DNA of 64,000 nucleotides from Rubrivivax sp. (GCA_022842595.1 JALHPF010000003.1:62001-126000); one strand, 5' to 3'; shown: positions 35,041 through 44,645, numbered from the stretch's first letter. Numbers and translations: made by a program. Notes: generated by a model not told the origin, from the sequence alone.

Positions 35041-36773
35041 CCGGCCCCGCCGCGTTCCTGCCCATCCTGGACTGGGGCCGGCGCTACGACCGCGACACGC
35101 TGGCCAGCGACCTGCTGGCCGCGGTCATCGTCACCATCATGCTCATCCCGCAGAGCCTGGCCTATGCCTCGCTGGCCGGGCTGCCGCCGGTCGTGGGCCT
35201 GTACGCGAGCATTGCGCCACTGCTGCTGTACGCACTGTTCGGCACCAGCCGCGCGCTGGCCGTGGGCCCGGTGGCGGTGATCTCGCTGATGACCGCCACC
35301 GCCATCGGCGACATCGCCGCGGCCGGCACGCCCGAATACTGGGTGCTGGCCATCACCCTGGCCTTCCTGTCGGGGGCGATGCTGCTGGCGATGGGCCTGT
35401 TGCGGCTGGGTTTCCTGGCCAACTTCCTGAGCCACCCTGTGATCGCGGGCTTCATCACCGCGTCGGCGCTGCTGATCGCAGCGGGGCAGCTGAAAGTGAT
35501 TCTGGGGGTGCGCGTCGACGGCCACAACTTCGTCGACCTGGCGGTCGGCCTGGCCCGGCAATGGGACCAGGTTCACGCAGCCACTGCCGTGCTGGGCAGC
35601 GTGACCGTCGCCTTCCTGTTCTGGACCCGGCGCAGCCTCAAGTCGCTGCTGGTGCGTTCGGGTCTGCCGCCGCGGCTGGCGGACATGGCGGCCAAGGCCG
35701 GGCCGGTGGCCGGCATTGCGCTGACGGCCTGGGTGACCTGGCAGTTCCGCCTGCACGAGCAGGGCGTGAAGATCGTCGGCACCGTGCCGCAGGGCCTGCC
35801 GCCGCTGACCTGGCCGCGCTGGGACCTGGCGCTGTGGCAGCAGCTGGCGGTGCCGGCGCTGCTGATCAGCCTGGTCGGTTTCGTCGAATCGGTGTCGGTG
35901 GGCCAGACCCTCGCCGCCAAGCGCCGCCAGCGCATCGAGCCCGACCGCGAACTCGTGGCGCTGGGGGCCAGCAACCTGGGTGCCGCCTTCACTGGCGGCT
36001 TCCCGGTCACGGGCGGCTTCTCGCGCTCGGTGGTGAATTTCGACGCTGGCGCGCAAACACCTGCGGCCGGCGTCTTCACCGCCGTGGGCATTCTCGGCGC
36101 GGCGCTGCTGCTCACGCCGGCCCTGTACTTCGTGCCCCAGGCCACTCTCGCCGCCACCATCGTCGTGGCGGTGCTGTCGCTGGTCGACCTGGGCGTGTTC
36201 CGGCGCACCTGGGCCTACTCGAAGGCCGACTTCGCCGCCGTGGCTGCCACCGTGCTGTTCACGCTGGGCGTGGGTGTGGAGGCGGGCCTTTTGGCCGGTG
36301 TACTGCTGTCATTGGCGCTGTTCCTGCACCGCACCAGCCGGCCGCACATTGCCGAGGTCGGGCTGGTGCCGGGCACCGAGTCCTACCGCAACGTCCTGCG
36401 CCATGCGGTGCAGGTGTGCCCACGCATGCTGAGCCTTCGCGTCGACGAAAGCCTGTACTTCGCCAACGTGCGCGCGCTGGAAGACCGCATCAACCAGGAA
36501 CTGGCGCGACGCCCGGAACTGGCCCATGTGGTGCTGCAGTGCTCGGCCATCAACGACATCGACGCCAGCGCGCTCGAAAGCCTGGAAGCCATCGACCAGC
36601 GCCTTCGCGACGCCGGCGTGGTGCTGCACTTCAGCGAAGTGAAGGGGCCGGTGATGGACCGGCTGCAAGGCACCGAACTGCTGAAGCACCTGCGCGGCCA
36701 GGTGTTCCTCACGCATTTCCAGGCCCAGCAGCAGCTGGCCGCAGAGGCGGACACCCCCCTGGCGGCGCGCTGA
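35037..36773 (+). CDS. SulP family inorganic anion transporter with STAS domain
   Basis: A 578-residue inner-membrane transporter of the SLC26/SulP family, which carries sulfate, bicarbonate or other anions. The transmembrane part shows IMLIPQSLAYASLAGLPPVV, GTSRALAVGPVAVISLMT and TGGFPVTGGFSRSVVNFDAG. The cytoplasmic STAS domain occupies about 435-565 (SLRVDESLYFANVRALEDRI and AINDIDASALESLEAI). As the last gene of the repressor-YeeE-YedE unit it probably removes sulfite or sulfate produced from persulfide oxidation. A GC-rich hairpin follows 10 bases after the stop. Confidence 0.93.
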   Translation: MTGPAAFLPILDWGRRYDRDTLASDLLAAVIVTIMLIPQSLAYASLAGLPPVVGLYASIAPLLLYALFGTSRALAVGPVAVISLMTATAIGDIAAAGTPEYWVLAITLAFLSGAMLLAMGLLRLGFLANFLSHPVIAGFITASALLIAAGQLKVILGVRVDGHNFVDLAVGLARQWDQVHAATAVLGSVTVAFLFWTRRSLKSLLVRSGLPPRLADMAAKAGPVAGIALTAWVTWQFRLHEQGVKIVGTVPQGLPPLTWPRWDLALWQQLAVPALLISLVGFVESVSVGQTLAAKRRQRIEPDRELVALGASNLGAAFTGGFPVTGGFSRSVVNFDAGAQTPAAGVFTAVGILGAALLLTPALYFVPQATLAATIVVAVLSLVDLGVFRRTWAYSKADFAAVAATVLFTLGVGVEAGLLAGVLLSLALFLHRTSRPHIAEVGLVPGTESYRNVLRHAVQVCPRMLSLRVDESLYFANVRALEDRINQELARRPELAHVVLQCSAINDIDASALESLEAIDQRLRDAGVVLHFSEVKGPVMDRLQGTELLKHLRGQVFLTHFQAQQQLAAEADTPLAAR

Positions 36774-36783
36774 CGGTCTGGGA

Positions 36784-36807
36784 AGCCGGCCGGCCGGCGG
36801 GCCGGCT
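36784..36807 (+). terminator. GC hairpin after the sulfur operon
   Basis: AGCCGGCC, an 8-base loop, GGCCGGCT: a perfect 8-bp stem 10 bases after the SulP stop. It has no T-run, so it may act with Rho or as a 3' stabiliser. Confidence 0.5.
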
Positions 36808-36965
36808 GGGGCGCGCGATGACATGCCCAGGGCGTCATCCTGTCCGGCCCTGTCGAAGTCGGGCCCAAACCCGTGCCAATTCACGCGATCGACGGCCAAG
36901 GCCAGCCGCCACGAGGATTTCAGCGGCACGACAATCGGCGGGACTCCATCCGACAGGCCCGCCCT

Positions 36966-39900
36966 ATGCTGACCGCACCGATGCCACTGGACGAATCCGA
37001 GCGCCTGCGCGCGCTCGAGCGTCTCGACATCCTCGACACCGCGCCAGAGCGGGAGTTCGATGCGCTGGTGGCCACCGCTGCGCTGGTATGCGGTGTTCCG
37101 ATCTCGCTGGTCAGCCTGATCGACCACGACCGGCAATGGTTCAAGGCCAATCTGGGCCTGCCCGGGGTGACCGAGACACCTCGTGATGTGGCCTTCTGCG
37201 CTCACGCCATTCTCGACGACGGCATCTTCGAAGTGCCCGACGCCCTGGCCGACGCTCGCTTTGCCGACAACCCGCTGGTCGTCACGGCGCCCGACATCCG
37301 TTTCTACGCCGGCGCCACACTGCGCCTGAGCGACGGTGCGCATGTCGGCACGCTGTGCGTGATCGACCGTGTGCCACGCCGGCTCAGCAAGGAACAGCGC
37401 GAAGCCTTGCGCCTGCTTTCGATCGCCGCTGTCCAGGCGCTGGAGTCGTCCCGCATGGCCCGCGGCTTTCTGCAGAGCGAGGCGCGATTTCGGGCCCTGA
37501 GCGATGCAGCGCCTCTGGGCGTGTTCGCCACCGACGCCAGTGGAACGACGGTGTACACGAACGCACGCTGCCAGTCGATCCACGGCCTGTCCGAGTCGGA
37601 GATGCTGGGAGACGGGTGGAGCCGCACGCTGCACCCCGAGGACAAGGAGGCGATGGTCACGGCCTGGCAACAGGCGGCCGCCTCGCAGCAGGAATTCGAA
37701 ATGCAGTTCCGGGTCCGCCGGCCCGATGGCAGCGTTCGCCAGGTGCGTTGCATTGCCCGCCCGTTCTACGACGACAAGAGCCAGCTCAGGGGCCATGTCG
37801 GTTCGGTCGAGGACGTGACCGACAGGCGCCGTGCCGAGACGGCGCTGGACGACGAGCGCAAGCGCCTGGAAGGGATCATCCACGGCACCGGCGCGGGCAC
37901 CTGGGAATGGAACGTCCAGACCGGTGAGACGCGTTTCAACGAGCGCTGGGCCGAGATCGGCGGCAGGACGCTGGCCGAGATGTCGCCGACCACCATCCAG
38001 CGTTGGGGCGAGCTGACGCACCCGGATGACCTGGCGCGGTCGACTGCGCTGCTGCGGGCGCACTTTTCCGGCGAGCTGGCCGCCTATGAGTGCGAAGTGC
38101 GCATGCGCCACCGGGACGGCCGCTGGGTCTGGGTGCTCGACCGCGGCAAGTTGCTGAGCCGCACCGCCGAAGGCAAGCCCGAGTGGATGTACGGCACGCA
38201 TCTGGACATCACGGCGCGCAAGGCGCAGGAAGACCGGTTGCGCAAGAGCGAGGAATTGCTCAACCGTACGGGCTCCCTGGCGCAGGTCGGCGGCTGGGAG
38301 CTCGACATCGCCAGCGGCAGCATCCACTGGTCCGAGCAGACCTGTCGCATCAACGGCGTGGAACCCGGCTACCAGCCCCGGCTGGCCGAGGCGATCGATT
38401 TCTACGCGCCGGAAGCGCGCCCGGTCATCGAGGCGGCCATCGCGCAAGCCATGGCCGAAGGCAAGGGCTGGGACCTGGAGCTGCCCCTCATCCAGAAGGG
38501 CGGTCGACGCATCTGGGTGCGTGCGGTCGGCCATGCAGATTTCGAAGGCGGGCAGCCGGTGCGGCTGCTAGGCGCCTTCCAGGACATCACCCAGCGGGTG
38601 CAGGACCGCCTGGCCCTCGAGGCCGCGCAGCAACGCGTCACGCTGGCGACGCAAAGTGGTGGCATCGGCATCTGGGAGCGCGACCTGAAGACCGGTGAGC
38701 GGCACTGGGATTCACGCACTTATCAGCTGTTCGGCTTGCCGTCCGACTGCGACGATTCGCCAGCGAAGGCTTGGGCGCGTGGTGTCCACCCCGACGACCG
38801 GGCAGCGGTGGAAGCAGCCATACGGGACGCCATCGCCCACGGCACGAAGCTGGAAGCCGATTTCCGTGTGGTCTGGCCGGACGGCAGCATCCATCACCTG
38901 CACAGCGCCGGCGCGGTCCTGGTCGACGGACAAGGCGAGCCGAGAAGACTGACCGGTGTCAACTGGGACGTCACACCCCTGCGCGAGCTGAACGCCCAGC
39001 TCGCCGAACAACACGAACTCCTGCGCGTGACCCTGCAGTCGATCGGCGACGCCGTGATCACCACCGATGCGCAAAGCCAGGTGACCTGGCTGAACCCGGT
39101 TGCCGAGCGCATGACCGGCTGGCTTTCCAGCGAAGCCCTGGATCGGCCCCTGGCCCAGGTCTTCCACATCGTGAACGAAGAGACTCGACTGCCGACCGAG
39201 AACCCGGTCGCCACTTGCCTGGCGCAGGGCAGGATCGTCGGCCTGGCCAACCACACCCTGCTCATTTCGCGCAACGGGGATGAATTCGGCATCGAGGACT
39301 CCGCCGCGCCGATCCGAAGGCCAGGCGGCGAGATCATCGGCGTCGTCCTCGTCTTCCATGACGTGACCGAACAGCGTCGGCTGTCCGGCGAGATGAGCTA
39401 CCGCGCGACGCACGACGCCCTCACGGGCTTGGTGAATCGGGCCGAGTTCGAAACCCGGCTGCGCCGCACGCTGGACAAGGCCCACGAGGAACGCAGCGAG
39501 CACGCCCTGCTGTACATCGACCTCGACCAGTTCAAGCTGGTGAACGACGCCTGCGGACACTCGGTGGGCGACCAGCTGCTGCAGCAAGTTGCCAAGCTGC
39601 TGCGCGAAGCCGTTCGTACGCGCGACACGCTCGCCCGGCTGGGTGGCGACGAGTTCGCCGTCATCCTGGAGCACTGCTCGGCAGACCAGGCCCAGCGCGT
39701 GGCAGAGCAGATCTGCGACCACATGGAGGAATTCAGGTTCCTGCACGACGAGCGGCGCTTCCGCATCGGTGCCAGCATCGGCCTGGTTCCGCTGGACAAC
39801 CGCTGGGCCAACACCGCTGCAGCCATGCAGGCGGCAGACACCTCGTGCTACGCCGCCAAGGACGCTGGCCGCAACCGCGTGCACACCTGGTTCGACACCG

Positions 39901-40733
39901 ACCAGGCCATGCGCGCACGCCACGGCGAAATGCAATGGGCCACGCGCCTGGAGCAGGCGCTCGACGAAGACCGGTTCGTGCTCTTCGCGCAGCGCATCGA
40001 ACCTCTGTTTGCCGGCTCTTCGGGGCTGCATGCCGAGGTGCTGATTCGTCTGCTGGACAGCGATGGAAGCCTCATTCCACCGGGGGCCTTCCTGCCAGCC
40101 GCAGAGCGTTTCCACATGGCCACGCGCATCGACCGCTGGGTGCTCAGGCGCGCCGTGCAGCAGCTTCAGGCGATGCCCGACTTGAACGCTCTGGACAGCC
40201 TGTGCATCAACCTGTCCGGCCAGTCGGTGGGCGACCGGGCGTTTCACCGCCATGCCATCGAGGCCTTGACGGAAGCGGGCCAGCTCGTCTGCCAGCGCGT
40301 CTGCCTGGAGATCACGGAAACCGCCGCCGTCACGAACATGGCCGATGCCGCCCTGTTCATCGAACAGGTTCGTGCACTGGGTGCCAAGGTGGCGCTCGAC
40401 GACTTCGGGGCCGGGGCTTCGTCGTTCGGTTATCTGAAGACGCTCAAGGTCGATCTGCTGAAGATCGACGGCAGCTTCATCCGCGACCTGATCGACGACC
40501 CGCTCGACGACGCAGCCGTCCGCTGCTTCGTCGACGTGGCCAGGGTGGTCGGGGTCAAGACGGTCGCCGAGTTCGTGGACCGCCGGGAAGTGCTGGCGCG
40601 TGTGCGCGAGATCGGCATCGACTATGCGCAGGGATTCCTGCTGCACCGGCCCGAGCCGATCGAGAACCTGCTCGGCGGCGGGCGCATCCTCGCGCAGCCC
40701 GCCGCCATTCAGGCAGCGGACGAAGCGGCGTGA
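36966..40733 (+). CDS. GAF-(PAS)5-GGDEF-EAL signalling protein
   Basis: A 1255-residue protein without clear membrane helices. An N-terminal GAF domain (ERLRALERLDILDTAPE to about residue 160) precedes five PAS/PAC units, opened by SDAAPLGVFATDASG, GAGTWEWNVQTGET, QVGGWELDIASGS, SGGIGIWERDLKTGE and SIGDAVITTDAQ. The GGDEF motif is at about 893-897, with RxxD (RTRD) before it. The EAL domain has EVL at about 1024, INLSGQS, LEITETAAV, LDDFGAG and KIDGSF, but AEGVE reads AEFVD. The cyclase looks intact; phosphodiesterase activity is likely but less sure. ATG 36966 is used; an earlier start at 36873 is possible. Redox, light or oxygen sensing cannot be assigned. Confidence 0.92.
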   Translation: MLTAPMPLDESERLRALERLDILDTAPEREFDALVATAALVCGVPISLVSLIDHDRQWFKANLGLPGVTETPRDVAFCAHAILDDGIFEVPDALADARFADNPLVVTAPDIRFYAGATLRLSDGAHVGTLCVIDRVPRRLSKEQREALRLLSIAAVQALESSRMARGFLQSEARFRALSDAAPLGVFATDASGTTVYTNARCQSIHGLSESEMLGDGWSRTLHPEDKEAMVTAWQQAAASQQEFEMQFRVRRPDGSVRQVRCIARPFYDDKSQLRGHVGSVEDVTDRRRAETALDDERKRLEGIIHGTGAGTWEWNVQTGETRFNERWAEIGGRTLAEMSPTTIQRWGELTHPDDLARSTALLRAHFSGELAAYECEVRMRHRDGRWVWVLDRGKLLSRTAEGKPEWMYGTHLDITARKAQEDRLRKSEELLNRTGSLAQVGGWELDIASGSIHWSEQTCRINGVEPGYQPRLAEAIDFYAPEARPVIEAAIAQAMAEGKGWDLELPLIQKGGRRIWVRAVGHADFEGGQPVRLLGAFQDITQRVQDRLALEAAQQRVTLATQSGGIGIWERDLKTGERHWDSRTYQLFGLPSDCDDSPAKAWARGVHPDDRAAVEAAIRDAIAHGTKLEADFRVVWPDGSIHHLHSAGAVLVDGQGEPRRLTGVNWDVTPLRELNAQLAEQHELLRVTLQSIGDAVITTDAQSQVTWLNPVAERMTGWLSSEALDRPLAQVFHIVNEETRLPTENPVATCLAQGRIVGLANHTLLISRNGDEFGIEDSAAPIRRPGGEIIGVVLVFHDVTEQRRLSGEMSYRATHDALTGLVNRAEFETRLRRTLDKAHEERSEHALLYIDLDQFKLVNDACGHSVGDQLLQQVAKLLREAVRTRDTLARLGGDEFAVILEHCSADQAQRVAEQICDHMEEFRFLHDERRFRIGASIGLVPLDNRWANTAAAMQAADTSCYAAKDAGRNRVHTWFDTDQAMRARHGEMQWATRLEQALDEDRFVLFAQRIEPLFAGSSGLHAEVLIRLLDSDGSLIPPGAFLPAAERFHMATRIDRWVLRRAVQQLQAMPDLNALDSLCINLSGQSVGDRAFHRHAIEALTEAGQLVCQRVCLEITETAAVTNMADAALFIEQVRALGAKVALDDFGAGASSFGYLKTLKVDLLKIDGSFIRDLIDDPLDDAAVRCFVDVARVVGVKTVAEFVDRREVLARVREIGIDYAQGFLLHRPEPIENLLGGGRILAQPAAIQAADEAA

Positions 40734-40855
40734 GACAACGGTTCCGATGAGCCAGACAGCGCCCGGCGCTGCTCCGGGCTCATCCACTCCAGCACGATGA
40801 GGCGCAGGCGCTCCGCCCTGGCCTGCACGGCCCAGTCAACGTCGGCAGCGGCCAT
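40709..40855 (-). CDS. Possible 48-residue hypothetical protein
   Basis: A short reading frame in the gap between the GAF-PAS-GGDEF-EAL gene and the ene-reductase gene. The putative product MAAADVDWAVQARAERLRLI followed by VLEWMSPEQRRALSG looks helical and could be real, but I recognise no family and no clear ribosome-binding site, and its end overlaps the convergent gene by 25 bases. Treat as tentative. Confidence 0.25.
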   Translation of the reverse strand: MAAADVDWAVQARAERLRLIVLEWMSPEQRRALSGSSEPLSHAASSAA

Positions 40856-40971
40856 GGCTTCGGTCTCGTGACGGGGGTTGTCGGCCCGCGCAGGCGCACG
40901 CAGCACGCCCACCGGCGTAAGGGCCGGGATGCGCCTCCTCCAGCGGGTTTGCTGGCTGGGGAATGGCCGCT

Positions 40972-42090
40972 TCAGACGCCTGGACCAGGCTCTCCCCGCG
41001 GCCTTCCCGGCTCGGCGTCGAGGCGCGGGTAATCGGTGTACCCGGTGGCACCTGCCGCGTAATAGGTCTTGGGTTCGGGTTCGTTCAAGCGGGCTCCGAG
41101 GCGCAGCCGCTCCACCAGGTCAGGGTTGGCGATGTAGGCGCGGCCGAAGACGATGGCGTCGGCGCTGCCTTCATCGAGCGCTGCCTGTGCACTGGCCCCC
41201 GTGAAGCCGCCGTTGCGCAGAAGCGGGCCAGGGAAATGCTGGCGCGCCACGGCGGCGATGCGGCGCTCGCTGTCCAGCGCCGGGTCCATATGGCGCAGTT
41301 CCAGGTAGGCGATGCGGCGCTGGCCGAGCTGCTGCGCCAGATAGGCGAGCAGCGCCTCGGGGTCGCTGTCGTGCAGGTCGTTGCTGCCCGCCAGCGGCGA
41401 CAGGCGCAGGCCGACACGGCCGGCGCCGGCCTCGGCGATGGCTGCGTCCACGCACTCCAGCAGCAGGCGGGCGCGGTTCTCGATGCTGCCGCCATAACGC
41501 TCGTAGCCGGGGCCATGGCGATCGTTCACACCGTCGCGCAGGAACTGGTCGAGCAGGTAGCCATGCGCACCATGCAACTGCACGCCGTCGAAGCCCGCTT
41601 CGAGGGCCCGGCGCGTGGCCTGGCGGAACAGGCCGACGATGGCGGGCAGTTCATCGTCGCGCAGGCGGCGCGGCGTCTCGTAGGGCTGTTTGCCGTCCGG
41701 GGTATTGATGACGCCCTGGATGGCGCGCTCGCCGCTGCTGATGGGTTGCACACCACCGTTGAGACTGGAGTGCGCCAAGCGGCCGGGGTGCCAGATCTGC
41801 AGCTGCATGCGCCCGCCGGCTGCGTGCACGGCTTGCGTGACCCCACGCCAGCCGGCCACGCAGGCGTCGTCGTAGATGCCGGGCTCGCCGGTGAACGCGC
41901 AGCCATCGACGGCCACCATGGTGGCCTCGGCGATCAGCAAGCCCGCCGAGGCGCGCTGCGCATAGTGCTCGGCCATCAGCGTGTTGGCGATATGGCTGCG
42001 GCCGGCACGGGCGCGGGTCAGGGGCGCCATCAGGACGCGGTTGGGCAGCGTCAGGACGCCGAGCGTCAAGGGTTCGAAGAGTGAAGGCAT
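40972..42090 (-). CDS. Old Yellow Enzyme family ene-reductase (NemA-like)
   Basis: A 372-residue cytoplasmic FMN flavoprotein that reduces activated C=C bonds, nitrate esters or maleimides with NAD(P)H. Landmarks: LPNRVLMAPLTRARAG at the N-terminus, WHPGRLAHSSLNGG, active-site FDGVQLHGAHGYLLDQFLRD with the His pair, RYGGSIENRARLLLE, and FGRAYIANPDLVERL in the phosphate-binding C-terminal part. Full length for the family. A GC-rich tail of about 15 residues follows the last conserved helix. No TetR/ArsR repressor gene of the NemR type is adjacent. Confidence 0.93.
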   Translation of the reverse strand: MPSLFEPLTLGVLTLPNRVLMAPLTRARAGRSHIANTLMAEHYAQRASAGLLIAEATMVAVDGCAFTGEPGIYDDACVAGWRGVTQAVHAAGGRMQLQIWHPGRLAHSSLNGGVQPISSGERAIQGVINTPDGKQPYETPRRLRDDELPAIVGLFRQATRRALEAGFDGVQLHGAHGYLLDQFLRDGVNDRHGPGYERYGGSIENRARLLLECVDAAIAEAGAGRVGLRLSPLAGSNDLHDSDPEALLAYLAQQLGQRRIAYLELRHMDPALDSERRIAAVARQHFPGPLLRNGGFTGASAQAALDEGSADAIVFGRAYIANPDLVERLRLGARLNEPEPKTYYAAGATGYTDYPRLDAEPGRPRGEPGPGV

Positions 42091-42424
42091 GTCATCGCAG
42101 AGTTGTCGTGAGGGGGCTCTTCGCCCCGGGTCGGCACAGGCTGGGCAAACCGCACATTGTCTGCAGAACCGGTATGCCGCCGCACGCTGCCGGAGCCGCT
42201 GGCGCTCGAAGGCAGTCCTGGACCCCTACGGTTCCGATCTGCACCCTTGCGTTGCATCAACACGAGCCGAGCCATCGCGCTTAAGCTGTCAGTCGAAAGA
42301 CGGGCCCGGGGATGGCCGTTCGCCCTGAAGCTCATGGATCGCGCGCGATCAACTTCCCACCGTGAACCAGCACCGGCGGTCGATACGGCTTCTGCTCGAA
42401 GACCGGTTTCAACAGGAGTGGCCG
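42091..42424. other. 334-bp spacer without a supported gene
   Basis: Divergent interval between the ene-reductase and nitroreductase-like genes. Frames on both strands look non-coding. It probably holds both promoters, but no box pair is convincing. AGGAG precedes the nitroreductase start. Confidence 0.6.
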
Positions 42425-43531
42425 ATGACTGTCAGTCGCAGGCAACTGGTGTGTGGCGCACCCGTGGTGCTCGGAGCCCCATGGTTGCTCTCTGCTTGCA
42501 CCGCTGGCAACGACGCCGAGAGCTACGAGTCGGTCGTGGGCCGCACCTGGCGCGTCGGACCGATGCAGGGCCTTCATGGGGCCGCGCTGCACACGGAGTT
42601 GGTGCGGTATGCCACCCTGGCACCGTCGAGCCACAACACCCAGTGCTGGAAGTTCGCCTTCGAAGACGCTGCCATCAGCATCCTGCCGGACTTCACGCGC
42701 CGCTGCCCCGCGGTGGACCCCGACGATCATCATCTGTTCGTGTCGCTCGGCTGCGCCGCCGAGAACCTGATCCAGGCCGCTTCGGCCCATGGGCTGCAGG
42801 GCGAGGCCAGCTTCGATGCCGCTCGTGACGCGGTGCGGGTGACGCTGGAACCCGCGCCGCCGGTCCAGACGCCGCTCTTCAAGGCCATCGTCGAGCGGCA
42901 GAGCACACGTGGCGAATACGACGGCAAGTCCTTGACGACGGACGAACTGGTGCTGCTTGAGCGCGCCGGCAGTTCGAACGGCGTGAGGCTGATGCTGCTG
43001 ACCGAGCGCAAGGCGATCGAGGATGTCCTTGACTACGTCGTTCAGGGCAACACCGCGCAGATGAACGACCCTGCCTTCGTCGCAGAGCTCAAGGCGTGGA
43101 TCCGCTTCAGCGGCAGGGACGCCGTGCGCCTGGGTGACGGACTCTTCGCGGCCTCGTCGGGCAACCCCGTCTTGCCCGCCTGGTTGGGCGGCAGGATGTT
43201 CAGCCTGTTCTTCACGCCCAAGTCGGAGAACGACAAGTACGCGAAGCACCTGCGAAGTTCGGCCGGTGTCGCGGTGTTCGTCGGCCGGGCCGCCGACAAG
43301 GCCAGTTGGGTGGACGTGGGCCGAGCCTACGAGCGCTTTGCGTTGCAGTCCGCCGCGCTGGGCATCCGCAATGCCTTTGTCAACCAACCCGTCGAGGTGG
43401 CTTCGTTGCGGCCGCAGTTCGCCAGTTCTCTGGGATTGGGCGCCCTGCGGCCCGACCTGGTGGTGCGCTTCGGACGTGGCCCCAGGTTGCCGGCATCGCT
43501 GCGCCGACCGGTGCAGGCGGTCCTGGTCTGA
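42425..43531 (+). CDS. Nitroreductase-fold protein with Tat/lipoprotein-type signal (Acg-like)
   Basis: A 368-residue protein. The N-terminus MTVSRRQLVCGAPVVLGAPW then LLSACTAG combines a twin arginine with a lipobox, so export and lipidation are likely. The body resembles the Acg/nitroreductase superfamily: RYATLAPSSHNTQCWKF (the S-x-H-N-x-Q FMN contact), RQSTRGEYDGK and FALQSAALGIRNAFVNQPVE in the C-terminal half. Whether it has flavin-dependent activity is unknown; several Acg-like proteins are catalytically inert. ATG 42425 has AGGAG at the right distance. An exported nitroreductase-fold protein is uncommon. Confidence 0.85.
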   Translation: MTVSRRQLVCGAPVVLGAPWLLSACTAGNDAESYESVVGRTWRVGPMQGLHGAALHTELVRYATLAPSSHNTQCWKFAFEDAAISILPDFTRRCPAVDPDDHHLFVSLGCAAENLIQAASAHGLQGEASFDAARDAVRVTLEPAPPVQTPLFKAIVERQSTRGEYDGKSLTTDELVLLERAGSSNGVRLMLLTERKAIEDVLDYVVQGNTAQMNDPAFVAELKAWIRFSGRDAVRLGDGLFAASSGNPVLPAWLGGRMFSLFFTPKSENDKYAKHLRSSAGVAVFVGRAADKASWVDVGRAYERFALQSAALGIRNAFVNQPVEVASLRPQFASSLGLGALRPDLVVRFGRGPRLPASLRRPVQAVLV

Positions 43532-43731
43532 GACGCGAGCCGGGCTGGCTGACGGGTGACGCTGGCCCCGGACCGACAGGGCCGCAGCCATCCGCCCGCT
43601 CGGAGCCAGCCGGCCTGGATCTGCCGATGCCGGTCTGTCGCCCGCCACGGCAGCCTGTCGCAGGCCGCTTGAACCATGCTGTGGCTGTGCCAATGTGCAT
43701 GGCTGGATAGGCATTTCGAGGTGGAGGCACC

Positions 43732-44088
43732 ATGAGTCTGAGCGAAGAACTGGGTCGACTGGGCGCGCTACACGAGCGCGGGATGCTCTCGGACGAGGAA
43801 TTCGCGCGCGCCAAGGCGCGCGTTCTCGGTGGCGCTCAAGAGGTCGGTGCGCCAGCCTTGCTGGCGATCAATGCGCTGCGCCGCAGCCGGGGCGACCGCT
43901 GGCTGGGTGGCGTGTGCGGCGGCATCGCACGCGCCACCGGTGTCGAGAGCTGGGTCTGGCGCCTGTTGTTCGCGTTGCTGGCCTTGTGCGCCGGAACAGG
44001 TCTGCTGGTCTACCTGCTGATGTGGATCCTGGTTCCGGCAGACCCGCTGATCCCCGGGCAGGCGTCGGGCCATCCGCAGGCCGGGTGA
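43732..44088 (+). CDS. SHOCT-PspC domain membrane protein
   Basis: A 118-residue protein. Residues 5-33 form a SHOCT-like motif (GALHERGMLSDEEFARAKARV), and residues about 50-105 a PspC domain (RSRGDRWLGGVCGGIARATG, then WVWRLLFALLALCAGTGLLV and YLLMWILVPAD) with one or two membrane helices. PspC domains sense membrane stress; this short stand-alone form is of unknown function. GGTGGAGG just before ATG 43732 is a strong ribosome-binding site. No other psp genes are nearby. Confidence 0.88.
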   Translation: MSLSEELGRLGALHERGMLSDEEFARAKARVLGGAQEVGAPALLAINALRRSRGDRWLGGVCGGIARATGVESWVWRLLFALLALCAGTGLLVYLLMWILVPADPLIPGQASGHPQAG

Positions 44089-44645
44089 GCCGCGTTCCCG
44101 GCGGCAGCGTCGTTCCTTGTGCAAAGCCGTGCGGGGCGTATGGCGGCCCGACGCTCTGCGCCAGGGCGGTCGTCGGCCGCGCAGCGCACGCCAGCATGCC
44201 GACTCCGGGCGCTGCTTCCTGCAGCAACATTGGCTTCGGGCCGGGCCGGACGCACCGGTTTCCAGCGGCACTCACGAGCCCGCCCTGGAGCCCGCGCTTC
44301 TACGGCAAGCGCTGCAGGGAAATGCTGCAGACCGTCTGAGTGCCACGGCCCCGGACCCGCAGATTCGCCGTGGACACCCTGGACGACGGTATGCCGCTGG
44401 GCGAGCAGCCGCACATCGGCGACGCCGAGCTCGACCGCAACATGATCCGATCGACATCGTTTTGGGACTGCAGCCCTTCGATGGCGAAGGCTTGAGGACC
44501 AAGGCGGGTGGCCCGCACGAGCTGTACTGCTTCCGGGCCGATCAGACGCTGCCCTGGATCTCGGTTGCAGCGGGCGGGGCGTCAGACCTCTCTTCCCGTC
44601 GCCCCGCTGAAACCGGGGGCCGCGGGAGAACCCCCGGCCGCGCCG
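44089..44645. other. 557-bp interval without a confident gene
   Basis: No frame has a credible start and family match. A short stretch near 44391-44470 (MPLGEQPHIGDAELDRNM) reads like protein, and a neighbouring frame continues with GGPHELYCFRADQTLPW. That would fit a frameshifted remnant but is not enough to call a pseudogene. The right end holds the terminator of the PEP-CTERM gene. Confidence 0.5.
44613..44637 (-). terminator. Hairpin terminator after the PEP-CTERM gene
   Basis: On the minus strand CCGGGGG, an 11-base loop, CCCCCGG, then TTT. Located nine bases after the stop. Confidence 0.65.

Noticed and set aside
36309..38534. Open frame of about 740 codons on the minus strand opposite SulP and the PAS protein
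   Set aside because: Spans two real genes and shows no domain; a shadow of codon bias.
38712..40787. Open frame of about 690 codons on the minus strand opposite the GGDEF-EAL domains
   Set aside because: Antisense to strongly conserved motifs; no recognisable domain or ribosome-binding site.
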